A stretch of 64,000 bases of DNA from BP-133 sp040756995 (GCA_040756995.1 JBFLYK010000002.1:124001-188000), one strand, 5' to 3'; positions 7,686 through 16,844 are shown, counted from the stretch's first letter. Numbers and translations: made by a program. Notes: generated by a model from the sequence alone, not told the origin.

Positions 7686-8840
7686 TCAGTAGGTGATGAG
7701 CAGCTTCTTCGGGCCGCGGACCTGGCCGAGGGTCCACTCGACGGCGTCGGCCTCGTCGCCGTCGAGCCGGAAGGGCGGAACGCGGCGGAGGAACTCCTCC
7801 AGCGCCACCCGCAGCTCCATGCGGGCGACGTTGACGCCGAGGCAGCGGTGGATGCCGGTCCCGAAGGCCATGTGCCGGTTGGGGGTCCGGTCGAGCCGGA
7901 CCTGTTCCGGGGCGTCGAACTCGGCCGCATCCCGGCAGGCTGAGGGGAACGACACCAGCACCATCTCGCCGGCTTTGATGGCCTGCCCGCCGACCTCGGT
8001 GTCCTCCTTGCAGATCCGGGCCGAGGCCACGGGGGCGAAGGCCCGCAGGAACTCCTCCCGGGCCGTCTCCAGCAACGCCGGTTCGTCGCGCAGGCGCTGC
8101 TGGTCGGCCGGATGCGTGGCCAGGTGATGGAGGGCGCAGCCCAGGGTCGACCAGGCGGTGTCGATGCCGGCCAGGACGAAGATCACCGACGACATCACGA
8201 CCTCGACCGGCTCGAGGCGCTGCCCGTCGACCTCGGAGGCGAGCATGGCGGAGATGAGGTCGTCACCCGGGTCGGCCCGCCGCTTCTCGACGAGCTCGGT
8301 CATGAACATGAACATCTCCATGCCGGCCGCCATCACGTCTTCGGGGTTGTCCGTCAGGTGCTCCACCATGCGCTTCACCCAGCCGGTGAGGCGGTCGAAC
8401 TCCTCGGGAATGCCGAGGAGCTGGCCGATGACACCGGTGGGGACGAGCCGGGCGAAGTCCTGCGAGGCGTCGAACCGGCCCTGGGGCACGAGTTCGTCGA
8501 GCAGCGCCACGGCCGCCGCCCGCGTCGACGGTTCCAGGGCCGCCGCCCGCGCCGGGCCGAACGGCGGGGTCAGCAGCTGCTTGACCCGGGTGTGCTCCTC
8601 CGGCTCGAGCTGGAGCGGTGGGATGCGCAGTTCACCGAAGGCGAACTGCGGCGGGACGGTCGTGTACTGGGTGGAGAAGATCTCGGGGTGCAGCGCCACG
8701 TGGCGGACGAGCTCGTGGCTCGACACCATCCAGTAGCCGCCGTGCCGGTCGGAGTGGACGATCGGACATAGCTGGCGCAACTCGGCCAGCACCGGGTACG
8801 GATCCCGCGCGTACTCGGGGTCGTAATGGTCGAAGTTCAC
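7686..8840 (-). CDS. Cytochrome P450 monooxygenase
   Basis: A soluble bacterial class I P450 of 384 residues. Landmarks are the I-helix AGIDTAWS (oxygen activation), the K-helix ExxR in EEFLR, and the heme ligand loop FGTGIHRCLG followed by VNVARMEL. It needs ferredoxin and reductase partners, none of which are encoded here. The GTG start at 8840 overlaps the stop of the Rieske gene (GTGA), which fixes the start well. An upstream extension of the frame is a shadow of that gene. Likely hydroxylates the imported substrate of this cluster. Confidence 0.93.
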   Translation of the reverse strand: MNFDHYDPEYARDPYPVLAELRQLCPIVHSDRHGGYWMVSSHELVRHVALHPEIFSTQYTTVPPQFAFGELRIPPLQLEPEEHTRVKQLLTPPFGPARAAALEPSTRAAAVALLDELVPQGRFDASQDFARLVPTGVIGQLLGIPEEFDRLTGWVKRMVEHLTDNPEDVMAAGMEMFMFMTELVEKRRADPGDDLISAMLASEVDGQRLEPVEVVMSSVIFVLAGIDTAWSTLGCALHHLATHPADQQRLRDEPALLETAREEFLRAFAPVASARICKEDTEVGGQAIKAGEMVLVSFPSACRDAAEFDAPEQVRLDRTPNRHMAFGTGIHRCLGVNVARMELRVALEEFLRRVPPFRLDGDEADAVEWTLGQVRGPKKLLITY

Positions 8841-9874
8841 TTGGTCGCCTCGGGATAGAACTGCCAGGCCCAGCGCCGCAGCTTGGCGTAGTACTTGGCC
8901 TCCTCGGACGTGAAGTTCGGGGCGTGCAGCGTCTTCATGTGCTCCCAGATGAAGAAGTCCTGTCTGACCGTGCGCCACTGGTGCTCGATGAACCGCCGGC
9001 CGGCGGTGCTCATCTCGTCACCGTCGCCCGGCGCCTTCCGGGTGGTCATGCACCAGAACAGTTCGCTGTGGGTCTCGTCGACCGGCGTGACGTTGGTGAT
9101 CATGAAACCGCCCATCATCTCCGGCGGCCAGGTGGCGACACCGAGCCCGATACCCCAGAGTGAGAACTCGAGGTGCAGCTTCATGGCCCCTTCCGGCGTG
9201 AGCCAGGAACCGTCCTTGCCCTCGCCGTAGTACGCCGTGAGCTTGGTGGTCCACCGGTGTCCGTCCGCTGTCACCTCATCGAAGGTCGGGGGCAGTCCGG
9301 CACCGTGGATGAACACCAGATGATTGGCGTCGACGCCGTTCTCCACCGGCATCTGCGGGTGCGCCTTGATCACCTCGGAACGGCGCATGTCGACGGTGAT
9401 CGGAAAGCTCGACCCGTCCTCCAGCGGCTCGAACGTCGGCAGATCCCACGTGGGGCCGCCCCCTGTCCGGTCGTGCCAGACGAGGATGGCGCCGTAACGC
9501 TCCTCCACGGTCCACACCTCGAGCCGGAGGTGGGGCTTGCAGGACTGGCTGCTGAACGGGATGTGGGTGTTCCGACCCTCGCCGTCCCACTGCCACCCGT
9601 GCCAGGGACAGACGATGTCGTCGCCTTTGACGCAGCCGCCGACAGCCATATTGGCACCGAGGTGGAGGCAGTAGGCGTCGGCGGCGTTCAGACCGCCGGA
9701 CTCACCGCGCCACAGAACGATGTCACGCCCGAAATAGCGGACGAGCTTCACGCCGCCGACGGGGACGTCGTCGCTCCAGCCCACCTGGAACCACCCGGTC
9801 GGGTAGCGGCTCCCGGGAACCGTCACCGGCGAGGCCACCGCTTCGGCGGCGGCATCGGGCTGGGTGGTCGTCAT
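8837..9874 (-). CDS. Rieske oxygenase (KshA-like)
   Basis: A complete 345-residue oxygenase. The Rieske cluster ligands are C69-x-H71 and C89-x2-H92 (CPWHGWQW). The mononuclear iron site is in VENGVDANHLVFIHG (D-x2-H-x4-H). Size and layout resemble 3-ketosteroid 9-alpha-hydroxylase oxygenase and related terpenoid or steroid monooxygenases rather than two-subunit dioxygenases. GAGGAG lies 6 bases before the ATG. It follows the binding-protein gene by 14 bases and overlaps the P450 gene. Substrate unknown; electron donors are not in the window. Confidence 0.9.
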   Translation of the reverse strand: MTTTQPDAAAEAVASPVTVPGSRYPTGWFQVGWSDDVPVGGVKLVRYFGRDIVLWRGESGGLNAADAYCLHLGANMAVGGCVKGDDIVCPWHGWQWDGEGRNTHIPFSSQSCKPHLRLEVWTVEERYGAILVWHDRTGGGPTWDLPTFEPLEDGSSFPITVDMRRSEVIKAHPQMPVENGVDANHLVFIHGAGLPPTFDEVTADGHRWTTKLTAYYGEGKDGSWLTPEGAMKLHLEFSLWGIGLGVATWPPEMMGGFMITNVTPVDETHSELFWCMTTRKAPGDGDEMSTAGRRFIEHQWRTVRQDFFIWEHMKTLHAPNFTSEEAKYYAKLRRWAWQFYPEATK

Positions 9875-9888
9875 GGAACTCCTCGGGG

Positions 9889-11439
9889 TCACTTGCACTG
9901 GATCTTGCCGTTGTCGTCGGAGACCCAGGTGCTGTTCCGGATGGTGATCAGGTGGAAGCAGGAGGTGGGCGGAGGCTTCTGACCCTCGGCGAAACGGAGG
10001 GGGTAGGTCAGCCCGCCGAGGTCGTCGCCGTTCAACGAGTAGAGACCCCTGAGCACGTCGGCGGCTTTCGGTTCGTCGCCGATGGCGATGGAAGCGGCCC
10101 GCTCGAACATCTTCGCCGCCGTCCAGCCGGTGGCGGCCAGAGTGTCCACCTTGAAGTTCGGGTCGTAGGTCTTGAACGCCTGGCTGAACTCCGCCCGGGC
10201 CGGCGTGTTGCTGAGGAACCAGGGAAAGGCGCCCGAGCCGAAGGTGGTCCCGTCGAGGTTCGGGTCCTTGGCTTGGTCGACGCCGGCGATGCTTCCCAGG
10301 ACGAAGATCGGCTTGTAGGCCTGGCGGGCGCACGACTGGCCGAGCCGGGCGATGGAGGGGAGGTCGAGCACCACGTAGAACAGCTCGGCGCCGGCGTTGC
10401 GGGCCTGGAGGCATTCGGTGGTGTAGTCGGGCTGGGTGATCGACGCCCGAGCCCGATAGACAACCTGGAGACCGACGGACTTCGCCTGCTGGGCGAAGAT
10501 GGTGTCGGAGTCACCGCACGTCTGCGCCTCGACGCAGGTCAGCGTGGCGAGTTTCGTCTTGTTGCGCTGCTGGCCGGTGAGGCCGGCGGCGGCGACGTCG
10601 GCCACCCACTTCGGGTTGCCGGTGGCCACCTCGGGAAAGTGCATCGTCGAGTCGTAGTAGTGCGGGGAACCGGTATCGCTGCCGAGGACCGGCACCTTCA
10701 CCTGTTCGTGGTAGGCGATCGACGCCCGGCCGGTCAGGGTTTCGGCGTTGCCGACGAACGCCACGACCTTGTCCTGCTCGACCATCTTCTGGATCGCGGC
10801 CCGGTGCCGGGCGGGATCGCCGCCGTCGTCGGCGAAGACCGCCGTCACCGGATGTCCGTTGATCCCGCCCTTGGCGTTGATCCACTTCACCCAGACCCGT
10901 ACCGCCTGGCGGATGGGTTCGAACGGCGCACCGAGCACTCCGGAGGCGACGCCCACGTTCCCGATCTTGATCGTGGCCTTCGGACCGCTCTTGGGCGCGG
11001 GGGCGGAACCACCGCCGGGAGCCGGAGTCGGTACACCGGGTGCGCTTGCGCCGCCGGTGGTGGGCCTGGTGGCCGAACCCGATCCCGCGCCCTTCGCCGG
11101 TGTCGGAATGTTCCTGCTGCCCGCGCTCGAGGCGCCGGACGCTGACGCTGCCGTCCCTCCGGTGCTGGAACCGGCGCCCGTGCCGGTGCCGGACGGGTTG
11201 CTGCCCGGCAGGGGGACGGCCACGGCTGCACCGCCCGTCGACGCGTCGGGAGCAGCACCGGACGGATCAGCCGGGACGGGGTCGGAGGCGGTCCCCTCGG
11301 AGGAGGCGGCCGGCGCCACGCCCTGGGCTCGGGCCATGGCCGCGCTGACCTCGGACTCGCTGCGGCGACTGCCGCAACCGGGCAGAACGAGCGCCACCGG
11401 AATGGCGACGAGGAGGGCGATTCGACGGTGCAGCATCAT
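9889..11439 (-). CDS. ABC transporter substrate-binding lipoprotein with long disordered linker
   Basis: A 516-residue periplasmic-binding protein of the branched-chain amino acid/amide type (type I fold, Leu/Ile/Val-binding family). A signal peptide with lipobox LVLPGCGS puts Cys at about residue 22. Residues 30-150 are a low-complexity Ala/Ser/Gly/Pro/Thr linker of unusual length. The binding domain runs from ATIKIGNVG to the end, with LVIVG-family features such as GGINGHPVTAVFADDGGDPA. The start overlaps the LivF stop (ATGA). It should deliver the substrate to the LivHM-G-F importer; given the oxygenases downstream, the ligand is more likely a carboxylate or hydrophobic compound than an amino acid. 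Confidence 0.9.
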   Translation of the reverse strand: MMLHRRIALLVAIPVALVLPGCGSRRSESEVSAAMARAQGVAPAASSEGTASDPVPADPSGAAPDASTGGAAVAVPLPGSNPSGTGTGAGSSTGGTAASASGASSAGSRNIPTPAKGAGSGSATRPTTGGASAPGVPTPAPGGGSAPAPKSGPKATIKIGNVGVASGVLGAPFEPIRQAVRVWVKWINAKGGINGHPVTAVFADDGGDPARHRAAIQKMVEQDKVVAFVGNAETLTGRASIAYHEQVKVPVLGSDTGSPHYYDSTMHFPEVATGNPKWVADVAAAGLTGQQRNKTKLATLTCVEAQTCGDSDTIFAQQAKSVGLQVVYRARASITQPDYTTECLQARNAGAELFYVVLDLPSIARLGQSCARQAYKPIFVLGSIAGVDQAKDPNLDGTTFGSGAFPWFLSNTPARAEFSQAFKTYDPNFKVDTLAATGWTAAKMFERAASIAIGDEPKAADVLRGLYSLNGDDLGGLTYPLRFAEGQKPPPTSCFHLITIRNSTWVSDDNGKIQCK

Positions 11440-12158
11440 CAGTGACTCCCGAGGTAGTGGCCGAGGACGTCGCTGTGGCGGAGTTCCGACGCCGGGCCGC
11501 TCCAGCCCATCCCGCCCTTCTGCAGCAGATAGACGTGGTCGGCCATGGCGAGGGCCCGGTCGATGTACTGCTCGACCAGCAGCAGCGACGAACCCTGCTG
11601 CCGCAGGCGGGCCAGGAACTCGAAGATCTCGTCGACGATGACCGGTGCCAGCCCGAACGACACCTCGTCGAGGAGTACGAGGCGGGGCCGGCGGATGTAG
11701 GCCCGGGCCACGGCCAGCATCTGCTGTTCGCCGCCGCTCAACGTTCCGGCCACCTGGGGGAGACGCTGCCCGAGCTTCGGGAACGCTTCGGTGGCCATGG
11801 CGACCGCTTCTGTCTCCCGCCCCTTCTCCGCCTGGAGGAACAGGTTCTCCCGCACGGTGAGGGACGGGAAGATGCCCCGCCCTTCAGGGACGTGGCAGTG
11901 GCCCTGGGAGACGAACCACTCCGGCGGCCGGCCGGTGGCGTCGTGGTCTCCGGCCAGGACGCGTCCCCGGCTGGGACGGAGCGACCCGGAGGCGACGCGC
12001 AGCAGCGTGGTCTTACCGGCGCCGTTGGGGCCGAGGAGCGCCACCACCCCGCCGGCCGGGACCGCCAGATCGACGCCTCGCAGTACCGTCGTCTCGCCGT
12101 AGCCCGCCCAGACCCCTTGCAGGGCCAGCAGTTCCGTCGTCGTCGGGGCGGTGGTCAT
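11439..12158 (-). CDS. livF: Branched-chain-type ABC transporter ATPase LivF
   Basis: A 239-residue nucleotide-binding subunit on the cytoplasmic face of the importer. Walker A GPNGAGKTT, Q-loop region FVSQGHCHVPEGRGIFPSLTVREN (the EGRxIFPxLTVxEN block is typical of LivF), ABC signature LSGGEQQM, Walker B LVLLDEVSFGLAP and the switch His region are present. The usual Walker B DEPS is DEVS here. The ATG overlaps the LivG stop. It pairs with LivG as a heterodimer. Confidence 0.95.
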   Translation of the reverse strand: MTTAPTTTELLALQGVWAGYGETTVLRGVDLAVPAGGVVALLGPNGAGKTTLLRVASGSLRPSRGRVLAGDHDATGRPPEWFVSQGHCHVPEGRGIFPSLTVRENLFLQAEKGRETEAVAMATEAFPKLGQRLPQVAGTLSGGEQQMLAVARAYIRRPRLVLLDEVSFGLAPVIVDEIFEFLARLRQQGSSLLLVEQYIDRALAMADHVYLLQKGGMGWSGPASELRHSDVLGHYLGSH

Positions 12159-12949
12159 GAAGCCACCGCCTGTCCCAGGTAGGCCCGGCGGACTTCCGGG
12201 CTGGTCCGCACTTCGCCGGGTGAGCCGGCGAAGATGATGCGGCCGAAGTCCAGCACGAGGATGTGCTCGCAGACGTCCATGACGAGGTCCATGTCGTGTT
12301 CCACGATGAGGACGCCGAGGCCCTCGGCGGCCACCGCGGTGCGCAGGACCTGGCCCACCAGCGCCGTCTCGCTCTTGTCGAGGCCCGAGGACGGCTCGTC
12401 GAGGAGGAGCAGCCGGAAGCGGCCGGCCAGGGCCCGGGCGAGTTCCACCAGGCGGCGCTGGCCGGTGGAGAGGTTGCCGGCGCCGTGGCCGGCCAGGTGC
12501 TCGATGCCGCAGGTCCGCAAGGCCCAGGCGGCGAGGTCGGCGGTCTCTTCCTGCTCGGCCCGGGTGGACAGCGCGAGCCGCCAGGGCGAGGCGCCGGCCA
12601 GGCGGGCCGCCCGTCCCAGCGCCACGTTCTCGGCCACGGTGAGGGAGTCGTAGATCTCCATCTTCTGAAAGGTGCGGCCCAGACCGAGGCGGGCCCGGGC
12701 GGGCGTCGATGCCCGGGTGATGTCGACGCCGGCGAAGTGGATCCGGCCCGACGCGATCGGTGCGAGCCCGCAACAGGCGTTGAAGGTGGTTGACTTCCCG
12801 GCGCCATTCGGTCCGATCAGTCCGGTGATCCGTCCGACGGGGGCCGAGAAGCTCACATCGGCCACCGCCTGGATCCCGCCGAAGCGGACCGACAGGCCGT
12901 CGACCTCGAGGCCGCGCTGCTCGTCGGGGACTGCGGGGTGGTCAACCAC
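12155..12949 (-). CDS. livG: Branched-chain-type ABC transporter ATPase LivG
   Basis: A 264-residue ATPase partner of LivF. Walker A GPNGAGKSTTF, the LivG-type GLGRTFQKMEIYDSLTVAEN block and Walker B LLLLDEPSSGLD are present. The C-terminal GEVRTSPEVRRAYLGQ tail is typical of LivG. The signature motif is LSTGQRRLVELARAL, close to but not the canonical LSGGQ. The start is a GTG eight bases inside the end of the permease gene. ATP hydrolysis drives transport of the substrate captured by the lipoprotein. Confidence 0.95.
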   Translation of the reverse strand: MVDHPAVPDEQRGLEVDGLSVRFGGIQAVADVSFSAPVGRITGLIGPNGAGKSTTFNACCGLAPIASGRIHFAGVDITRASTPARARLGLGRTFQKMEIYDSLTVAENVALGRAARLAGASPWRLALSTRAEQEETADLAAWALRTCGIEHLAGHGAGNLSTGQRRLVELARALAGRFRLLLLDEPSSGLDKSETALVGQVLRTAVAAEGLGVLIVEHDMDLVMDVCEHILVLDFGRIIFAGSPGEVRTSPEVRRAYLGQAVAS

Positions 12950-14894
12950 GGTGGAGTGCCTCCTCCGCTCGGGCCCTGATCGGACCCACGAAACCTCCGG
13001 CCGACATCCGCTCCCGGACCCGGCCCGACCCTGCCACCCGGTACCCCGTCCGTTCGGTCGCCGTTCTCAACGCCGCCTGCAGGTCGAAACGGCCGCTGGA
13101 GCTGATCGCCGCGATCAGGGCCACGATCCCGAAGTAGATCGTCTGGTGCTCAGCGAACCCGGCTCCGAGGTAGGCCGGGGCCACCGAGAGCAGGAAGGCA
13201 GCGGTCAGCGCCCCGCGGATCGGGGCCCGTCCGGCGATGACCAACACGGTCAACCAGATCAGCGATTCAAAGGGCCCGAACCCGGCGATCGCCTGAACCG
13301 CCGTCGTGCCGGCCCCGATGAGACCGCCGCCGATCCCGGCCAGGAAGGCCGACAGGCAGAACACGAACACCCGCAGCAGGTTGGTCGACGTGCCGTGGGT
13401 GGCCAGAGCGGTGGGGGAGTCGGCCAGCGCCCGCAGCAGCAGGCCCAACCGGCTGCGCTGCAACGCCACCACCAGAGCCCCGGCCCCGGCCGCCACCACC
13501 AGTGCGACGTAATAGAAGGCCGTGTCGCTTCGGGGATCGATGCCGGGGAACTCGGGGCGGGGGACGGTACGGAAACCCCCGCCGCCGAACATGAGCCCGG
13601 TGGAGTAGGCCACCCGTTGCATCAGGATCCCGAACCCGAAGGTAGCCAGGGCGAGATAGACGCCACTCAGGCGGATGGCCGGGATGGCCACGGCGGCGCC
13701 CACGGGTACGGCGGCCAGACCCGCTCCCAGCAGGGCCACCGGCCAGGGGAGCCCGGCACCGCCGGCCAGGTGGCTCAGCGCCACCGCCCCGACCGCGGCG
13801 AAGGCGGCGTGGCACAGCGAGACCTGCTTCGACAGCGAGACGAGCAGGCCGAGAGAAAGGAACACGACCACCATGCCCATCGCCGCGACATAGACGGGCA
13901 ACCGGTTGCCGGCGACAGTGGGCGCCACCACCAGGGCCACCGCCACCACGGCGTAACCGGCCCACCGGAGCGGGACCGGGAGCGGTTCCCCTCGGGTGAC
14001 CACCGGGCTGCGCACGGTGCGCTCGGCGAAGAACCGGCCGGGCCGGGCCACGAGAAGCACCGCGAACAGCACGATGAACGGGAAGCTGGCCGGCAGGCCG
14101 CGGAGGACCTCGGAATCGGTGAGATACCGCTGGGCCAACGCCCCGCCGATGCCGACCACGAGCCCACCGGCGTAGGTCAGCGGCAGGCTGGAGAAACGGC
14201 CGATGGCCGCGGCGCCGAAGGCCTGCACCACCAGCAGCGTCAGCAGGAACGGGTCGAGACCCAACGTCGGAGCGATGAGGATGCCGGAGCCGACGGCCAC
14301 ACCCGACCCGACCATCCACGCCAGCCGCCGGATCCGATCGGGGCTCGTGCCGAAGTAGGCCAGCAGCGTGGGGTTGTCGACCACCGCCCGCATGGCCATG
14401 CCGGACCGGGTCCGCCCGAGGAGGATCGACAGCCCGGCGGCCACGACGGCGGCGGTGAGAGCGACCAGGATCTGATCGAGGCCGACCCCGACGCCGGCGA
14501 TGTGAACCGTATCGGTGGGCAGGAACGCCGGTGACTGTTTGGTGGCCGACCCGTAGGCGGCGGCGAGCACTCCCTGGATCAGCAGCAGAAGCCCGACGGT
14601 GGCGACGATCCGCATGGCCGGCGCGACCTCGGCCAGGGCCCGGCCCAGCCGCTCCAGCGCCAGACCGGCGAGCACCGCTCCGGCTCCGATACACAGCAGC
14701 GCCGCCAGCGGCCACGGCCAGCCATGGCTGTGGTGCAGATCCCAGAACAGGTAGGCACCGACCGCCGCCACCGCGCCGTGGGCGAAGTTGAACACGCCCG
14801 ACGTACGGAAGGTCAGGACGAGACCCATGCCCGCCACCCCGTAGATGGAACCGGCGGCCAGGCCGCTGACGACGAAGGGCAGCAGGTCTCTCAC
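12942..14894 (-). CDS. Fused LivH-LivM permease
   Basis: A 650-residue membrane protein joining both permease subunits of a branched-chain-type ABC importer. Residues 1 to about 290 match LivH (start MRDLLPFVVSGLAAGSIYGV, then FRTSGVFNFAHGAVAAVGAY). From about residue 310 the LivM half follows, with SLSKQVSLCHAAFAAVGA and a GGGGFRTVPRP segment. Most species encode two separate permeases; fused forms occur in actinobacteria. The GTG start overlaps the upstream small membrane gene (GTGA). There is no separate livH or livM nearby, so the fusion should form the whole channel. Confidence 0.9.
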   Translation of the reverse strand: MRDLLPFVVSGLAAGSIYGVAGMGLVLTFRTSGVFNFAHGAVAAVGAYLFWDLHHSHGWPWPLAALLCIGAGAVLAGLALERLGRALAEVAPAMRIVATVGLLLLIQGVLAAAYGSATKQSPAFLPTDTVHIAGVGVGLDQILVALTAAVVAAGLSILLGRTRSGMAMRAVVDNPTLLAYFGTSPDRIRRLAWMVGSGVAVGSGILIAPTLGLDPFLLTLLVVQAFGAAAIGRFSSLPLTYAGGLVVGIGGALAQRYLTDSEVLRGLPASFPFIVLFAVLLVARPGRFFAERTVRSPVVTRGEPLPVPLRWAGYAVVAVALVVAPTVAGNRLPVYVAAMGMVVVFLSLGLLVSLSKQVSLCHAAFAAVGAVALSHLAGGAGLPWPVALLGAGLAAVPVGAAVAIPAIRLSGVYLALATFGFGILMQRVAYSTGLMFGGGGFRTVPRPEFPGIDPRSDTAFYYVALVVAAGAGALVVALQRSRLGLLLRALADSPTALATHGTSTNLLRVFVFCLSAFLAGIGGGLIGAGTTAVQAIAGFGPFESLIWLTVLVIAGRAPIRGALTAAFLLSVAPAYLGAGFAEHQTIYFGIVALIAAISSSGRFDLQAALRTATERTGYRVAGSGRVRERMSAGGFVGPIRARAEEALHRG

Positions 14895-15157
14895 CGTTGG
14901 CCGCCTTCAGCACCGAACAGGGTGAGCTTGGCCCGGCCGACGGCCCGCCGGCCCGAGAGCAGCCAGGACACGTTGCCGGCGCCGGCGACGACGAGCCCGA
15001 TGACCGTCAGGTTCGCGGCGGGGAACTGGTCGGCGACCAGCGTCCGGTCGCTGGCCCAGAGCCAGCCGCCGACGATCAGACCGAGCCCGATCAGGTTGAG
15101 CACGGCGACGGTCACGAGGTCGCGCCGGCCCCACGGTGCGCCTTGCCCGAGGCTCAC
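14891..15157 (-). CDS. Small two-TM membrane protein
   Basis: An 88-residue protein with two hydrophobic segments (DLVTVAVLNLIGLGLIVGGW and LTVIGLVVAGAGNVSWLL) and a basic tail. No family recognised. The GTG start at 15157 overlaps the stop of the preceding gene, and the stop overlaps the permease start, so it belongs to the transporter operon. It may be an accessory subunit of the importer, an inference from position. Confidence 0.7.
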   Translation of the reverse strand: MSLGQGAPWGRRDLVTVAVLNLIGLGLIVGGWLWASDRTLVADQFPAANLTVIGLVVAGAGNVSWLLSGRRAVGRAKLTLFGAEGGQR

Positions 15158-15525
15158 GACCGGAACTGACCGCTCCCGACCGGCGCCTGGGCGGTCGTGT
15201 AGTCGGCGGTCGCCGGCCGGTGGGCGTTTCCCGGGCGTTCGGGCCCGGCGTCGGAGGGTTCGGCGGTGGCCGCCATGCGCTGTTCGATGCGGCGGAGCTG
15301 GTGCCACTCGTCGCGCAGGTCGGCCGACAGCCACAGCGTGGCGCCGACGCCGAGCAGGAACAGGCCGCCGACTCCACCGGAGAGCAGGTAGGGGAGTTGG
15401 CGGGCGGCGAACACCTCGTCGCTGATCCCGGCCCACCCGATGACGAGGGCCAGTATCCCGGCCCCCACCACGGTCACGGCCAGGACGCGATCCCATTGGA
15501 CCCGGAGCCAGCGCAGAACGATCAC
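15154..15525 (-). CDS. Small two-TM membrane protein with charged tail
   Basis: A 123-residue protein: a short basic N-terminus, two membrane segments (about residues 10-30 and 45-65), then a charged cytoplasmic-looking segment DLRDEWHQLRRIEQRMAA and a polar tail. Family not recognised. The GTG start overlaps the stop of the preceding exported-protein gene and its own stop overlaps the next gene, arguing for coupled translation. Several genomes with such Liv clusters carry similar small membrane proteins; function unknown. Confidence 0.7.
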   Translation of the reverse strand: MIVLRWLRVQWDRVLAVTVVGAGILALVIGWAGISDEVFAARQLPYLLSGGVGGLFLLGVGATLWLSADLRDEWHQLRRIEQRMAATAEPSDAGPERPGNAHRPATADYTTAQAPVGSGQFRS

Positions 15526-16844
15526 GGCTTCCTCACTCCCAACGATCGGATGAGTTCGACACCACCGGCCACGACCAGTCCGGCCGCCACCAGCACCAGA
15601 TACAGCGATCCCCACGCCCATCCCGCTGATTCACTGACGACCGGAGTGAACGGTCGTGCCGCGGTCGGCTCCCGGTCGCCCGTCGTCGACCGGTTCGGCG
15701 TTGCGTCCCCGCCCGCCGCCGGGGCCGCACCTCCGCCGGCCGCGATGTCACCGTCCGGCGCCCATGGCGCGGACTCGGTCGTCCCGGCGCTTCCGGTCAA
15801 CCCGCCGCCGGACGTCGCGACACCGTCGGGCGCCGGGGCCTCCGGCACCGGACCGGCCGGCTCGGAAGGCCCGACGGTGCTCTCGCCCGGCAGGGGCACG
15901 TCGGTGCCGGGGAGCGGCGTCGGCGCCGTTCCGAGCGCCGACGCCGAGCTGGCGCCGAGGACGTAGCGGATCGTGACCTGGCGCTGGATGAGCTCGGAGT
16001 ACTGCGAGAAGGTGACCGACAGGCTCGGCGCCACCACGCCCGACTCCGTCGTCACCGCCCTGGTCACCGCCACCTGGATCCCCGCCCTGGCCAGCGCCTC
16101 GGCCAGCGGGTCGGTGCCGACCGGCGCCATGGCGCCGGCCACCACCAGCCCGTCGTCGTTGAGTTCGGCGGCCAGATCGCCCACCCGGACGGAGGCGGCC
16201 GACAACGACGAGGTGACCTCCGGCCGCCCGTCCGGCGCCCGGACGACCTTGGCCGTCGACACCAGACCCCGCACGGACAGCGGACCGACGACGAAGGCGT
16301 CGACGGCCGAACTGGCCATCGCCGTCAACGTGCCGTCGGACGCCCGGGTCGTCTCGGCCCGTGACACCGGATGGGTCACCAGTGCGTCACCTCCGGCACC
16401 ACCCGACGCCGAGCCGATCGAGGAGTCGGCACCGCTGCGGGCGCTCAGCGAGATTCCCGGGGCCTCGTACTTCTGGTCGGGAACGGTGGGGTGGCTGGAG
16501 CGCACGTAGAGGGGATACGCCGGGGCGGCGGGGAGACCGGTGAAACCGGCCAGGAGCCCCGGCAGGCCGACGAAGGCGTCACCGGGATAGGGCAGGCTGG
16601 CGAAGGCAGAGCTCTGGCCGAGGGAGTCGAGCCGGGCCTGGGCGCTCGGACCGCCGCCGTCGATCGGGGTGTCGATGACGGCGAAGTTGGGAACGGTCCA
16701 CGTGATCCGCACGCCGTCGCCCGCCGCCACCAGCTGATAGCCCTCCGCTCCGGCGCCGAGGGCGTTGGACCGGCGGGGCCCGGTGGTGATGGCGACGGCG
16801 GCGACAATCGCTCCCAGAACGACGAGCGTGGCGCCCCGCCTCAT
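15522..16844 (-). CDS. Exported protein with C-terminal membrane anchor
   Basis: A 440-residue protein with an N-terminal signal sequence (VVLGAIVAAVAI), an extracytoplasmic domain of about 270 residues, a Pro/Gly/Ala/Thr-rich linker (about residues 300-400) and one C-terminal membrane helix WGSLYLVLVAAGLVVAGGVEL. It is thus likely displayed on the outer face of the membrane. No family recognised. It is the first gene of the long minus-strand block. The linker resembles in composition that of the binding lipoprotein, suggesting both work across the same thick cell envelope layer. Confidence 0.75.
   Translation of the reverse strand: MRRGATLVVLGAIVAAVAITTGPRRSNALGAGAEGYQLVAAGDGVRITWTVPNFAVIDTPIDGGGPSAQARLDSLGQSSAFASLPYPGDAFVGLPGLLAGFTGLPAAPAYPLYVRSSHPTVPDQKYEAPGISLSARSGADSSIGSASGGAGGDALVTHPVSRAETTRASDGTLTAMASSAVDAFVVGPLSVRGLVSTAKVVRAPDGRPEVTSSLSAASVRVGDLAAELNDDGLVVAGAMAPVGTDPLAEALARAGIQVAVTRAVTTESGVVAPSLSVTFSQYSELIQRQVTIRYVLGASSASALGTAPTPLPGTDVPLPGESTVGPSEPAGPVPEAPAPDGVATSGGGLTGSAGTTESAPWAPDGDIAAGGGAAPAAGGDATPNRSTTGDREPTAARPFTPVVSESAGWAWGSLYLVLVAAGLVVAGGVELIRSLGVRKP

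Noticed and set aside
13267..14913. Long alternative-frame ORFs over the LivHM gene and others such as 2893-4167, 6228-7943 and 18093-20357
   Set aside because: They are antisense or shifted shadows of clear genes, with Arg/Gly/Pro-rich composition typical of high-GC off-frame reading.
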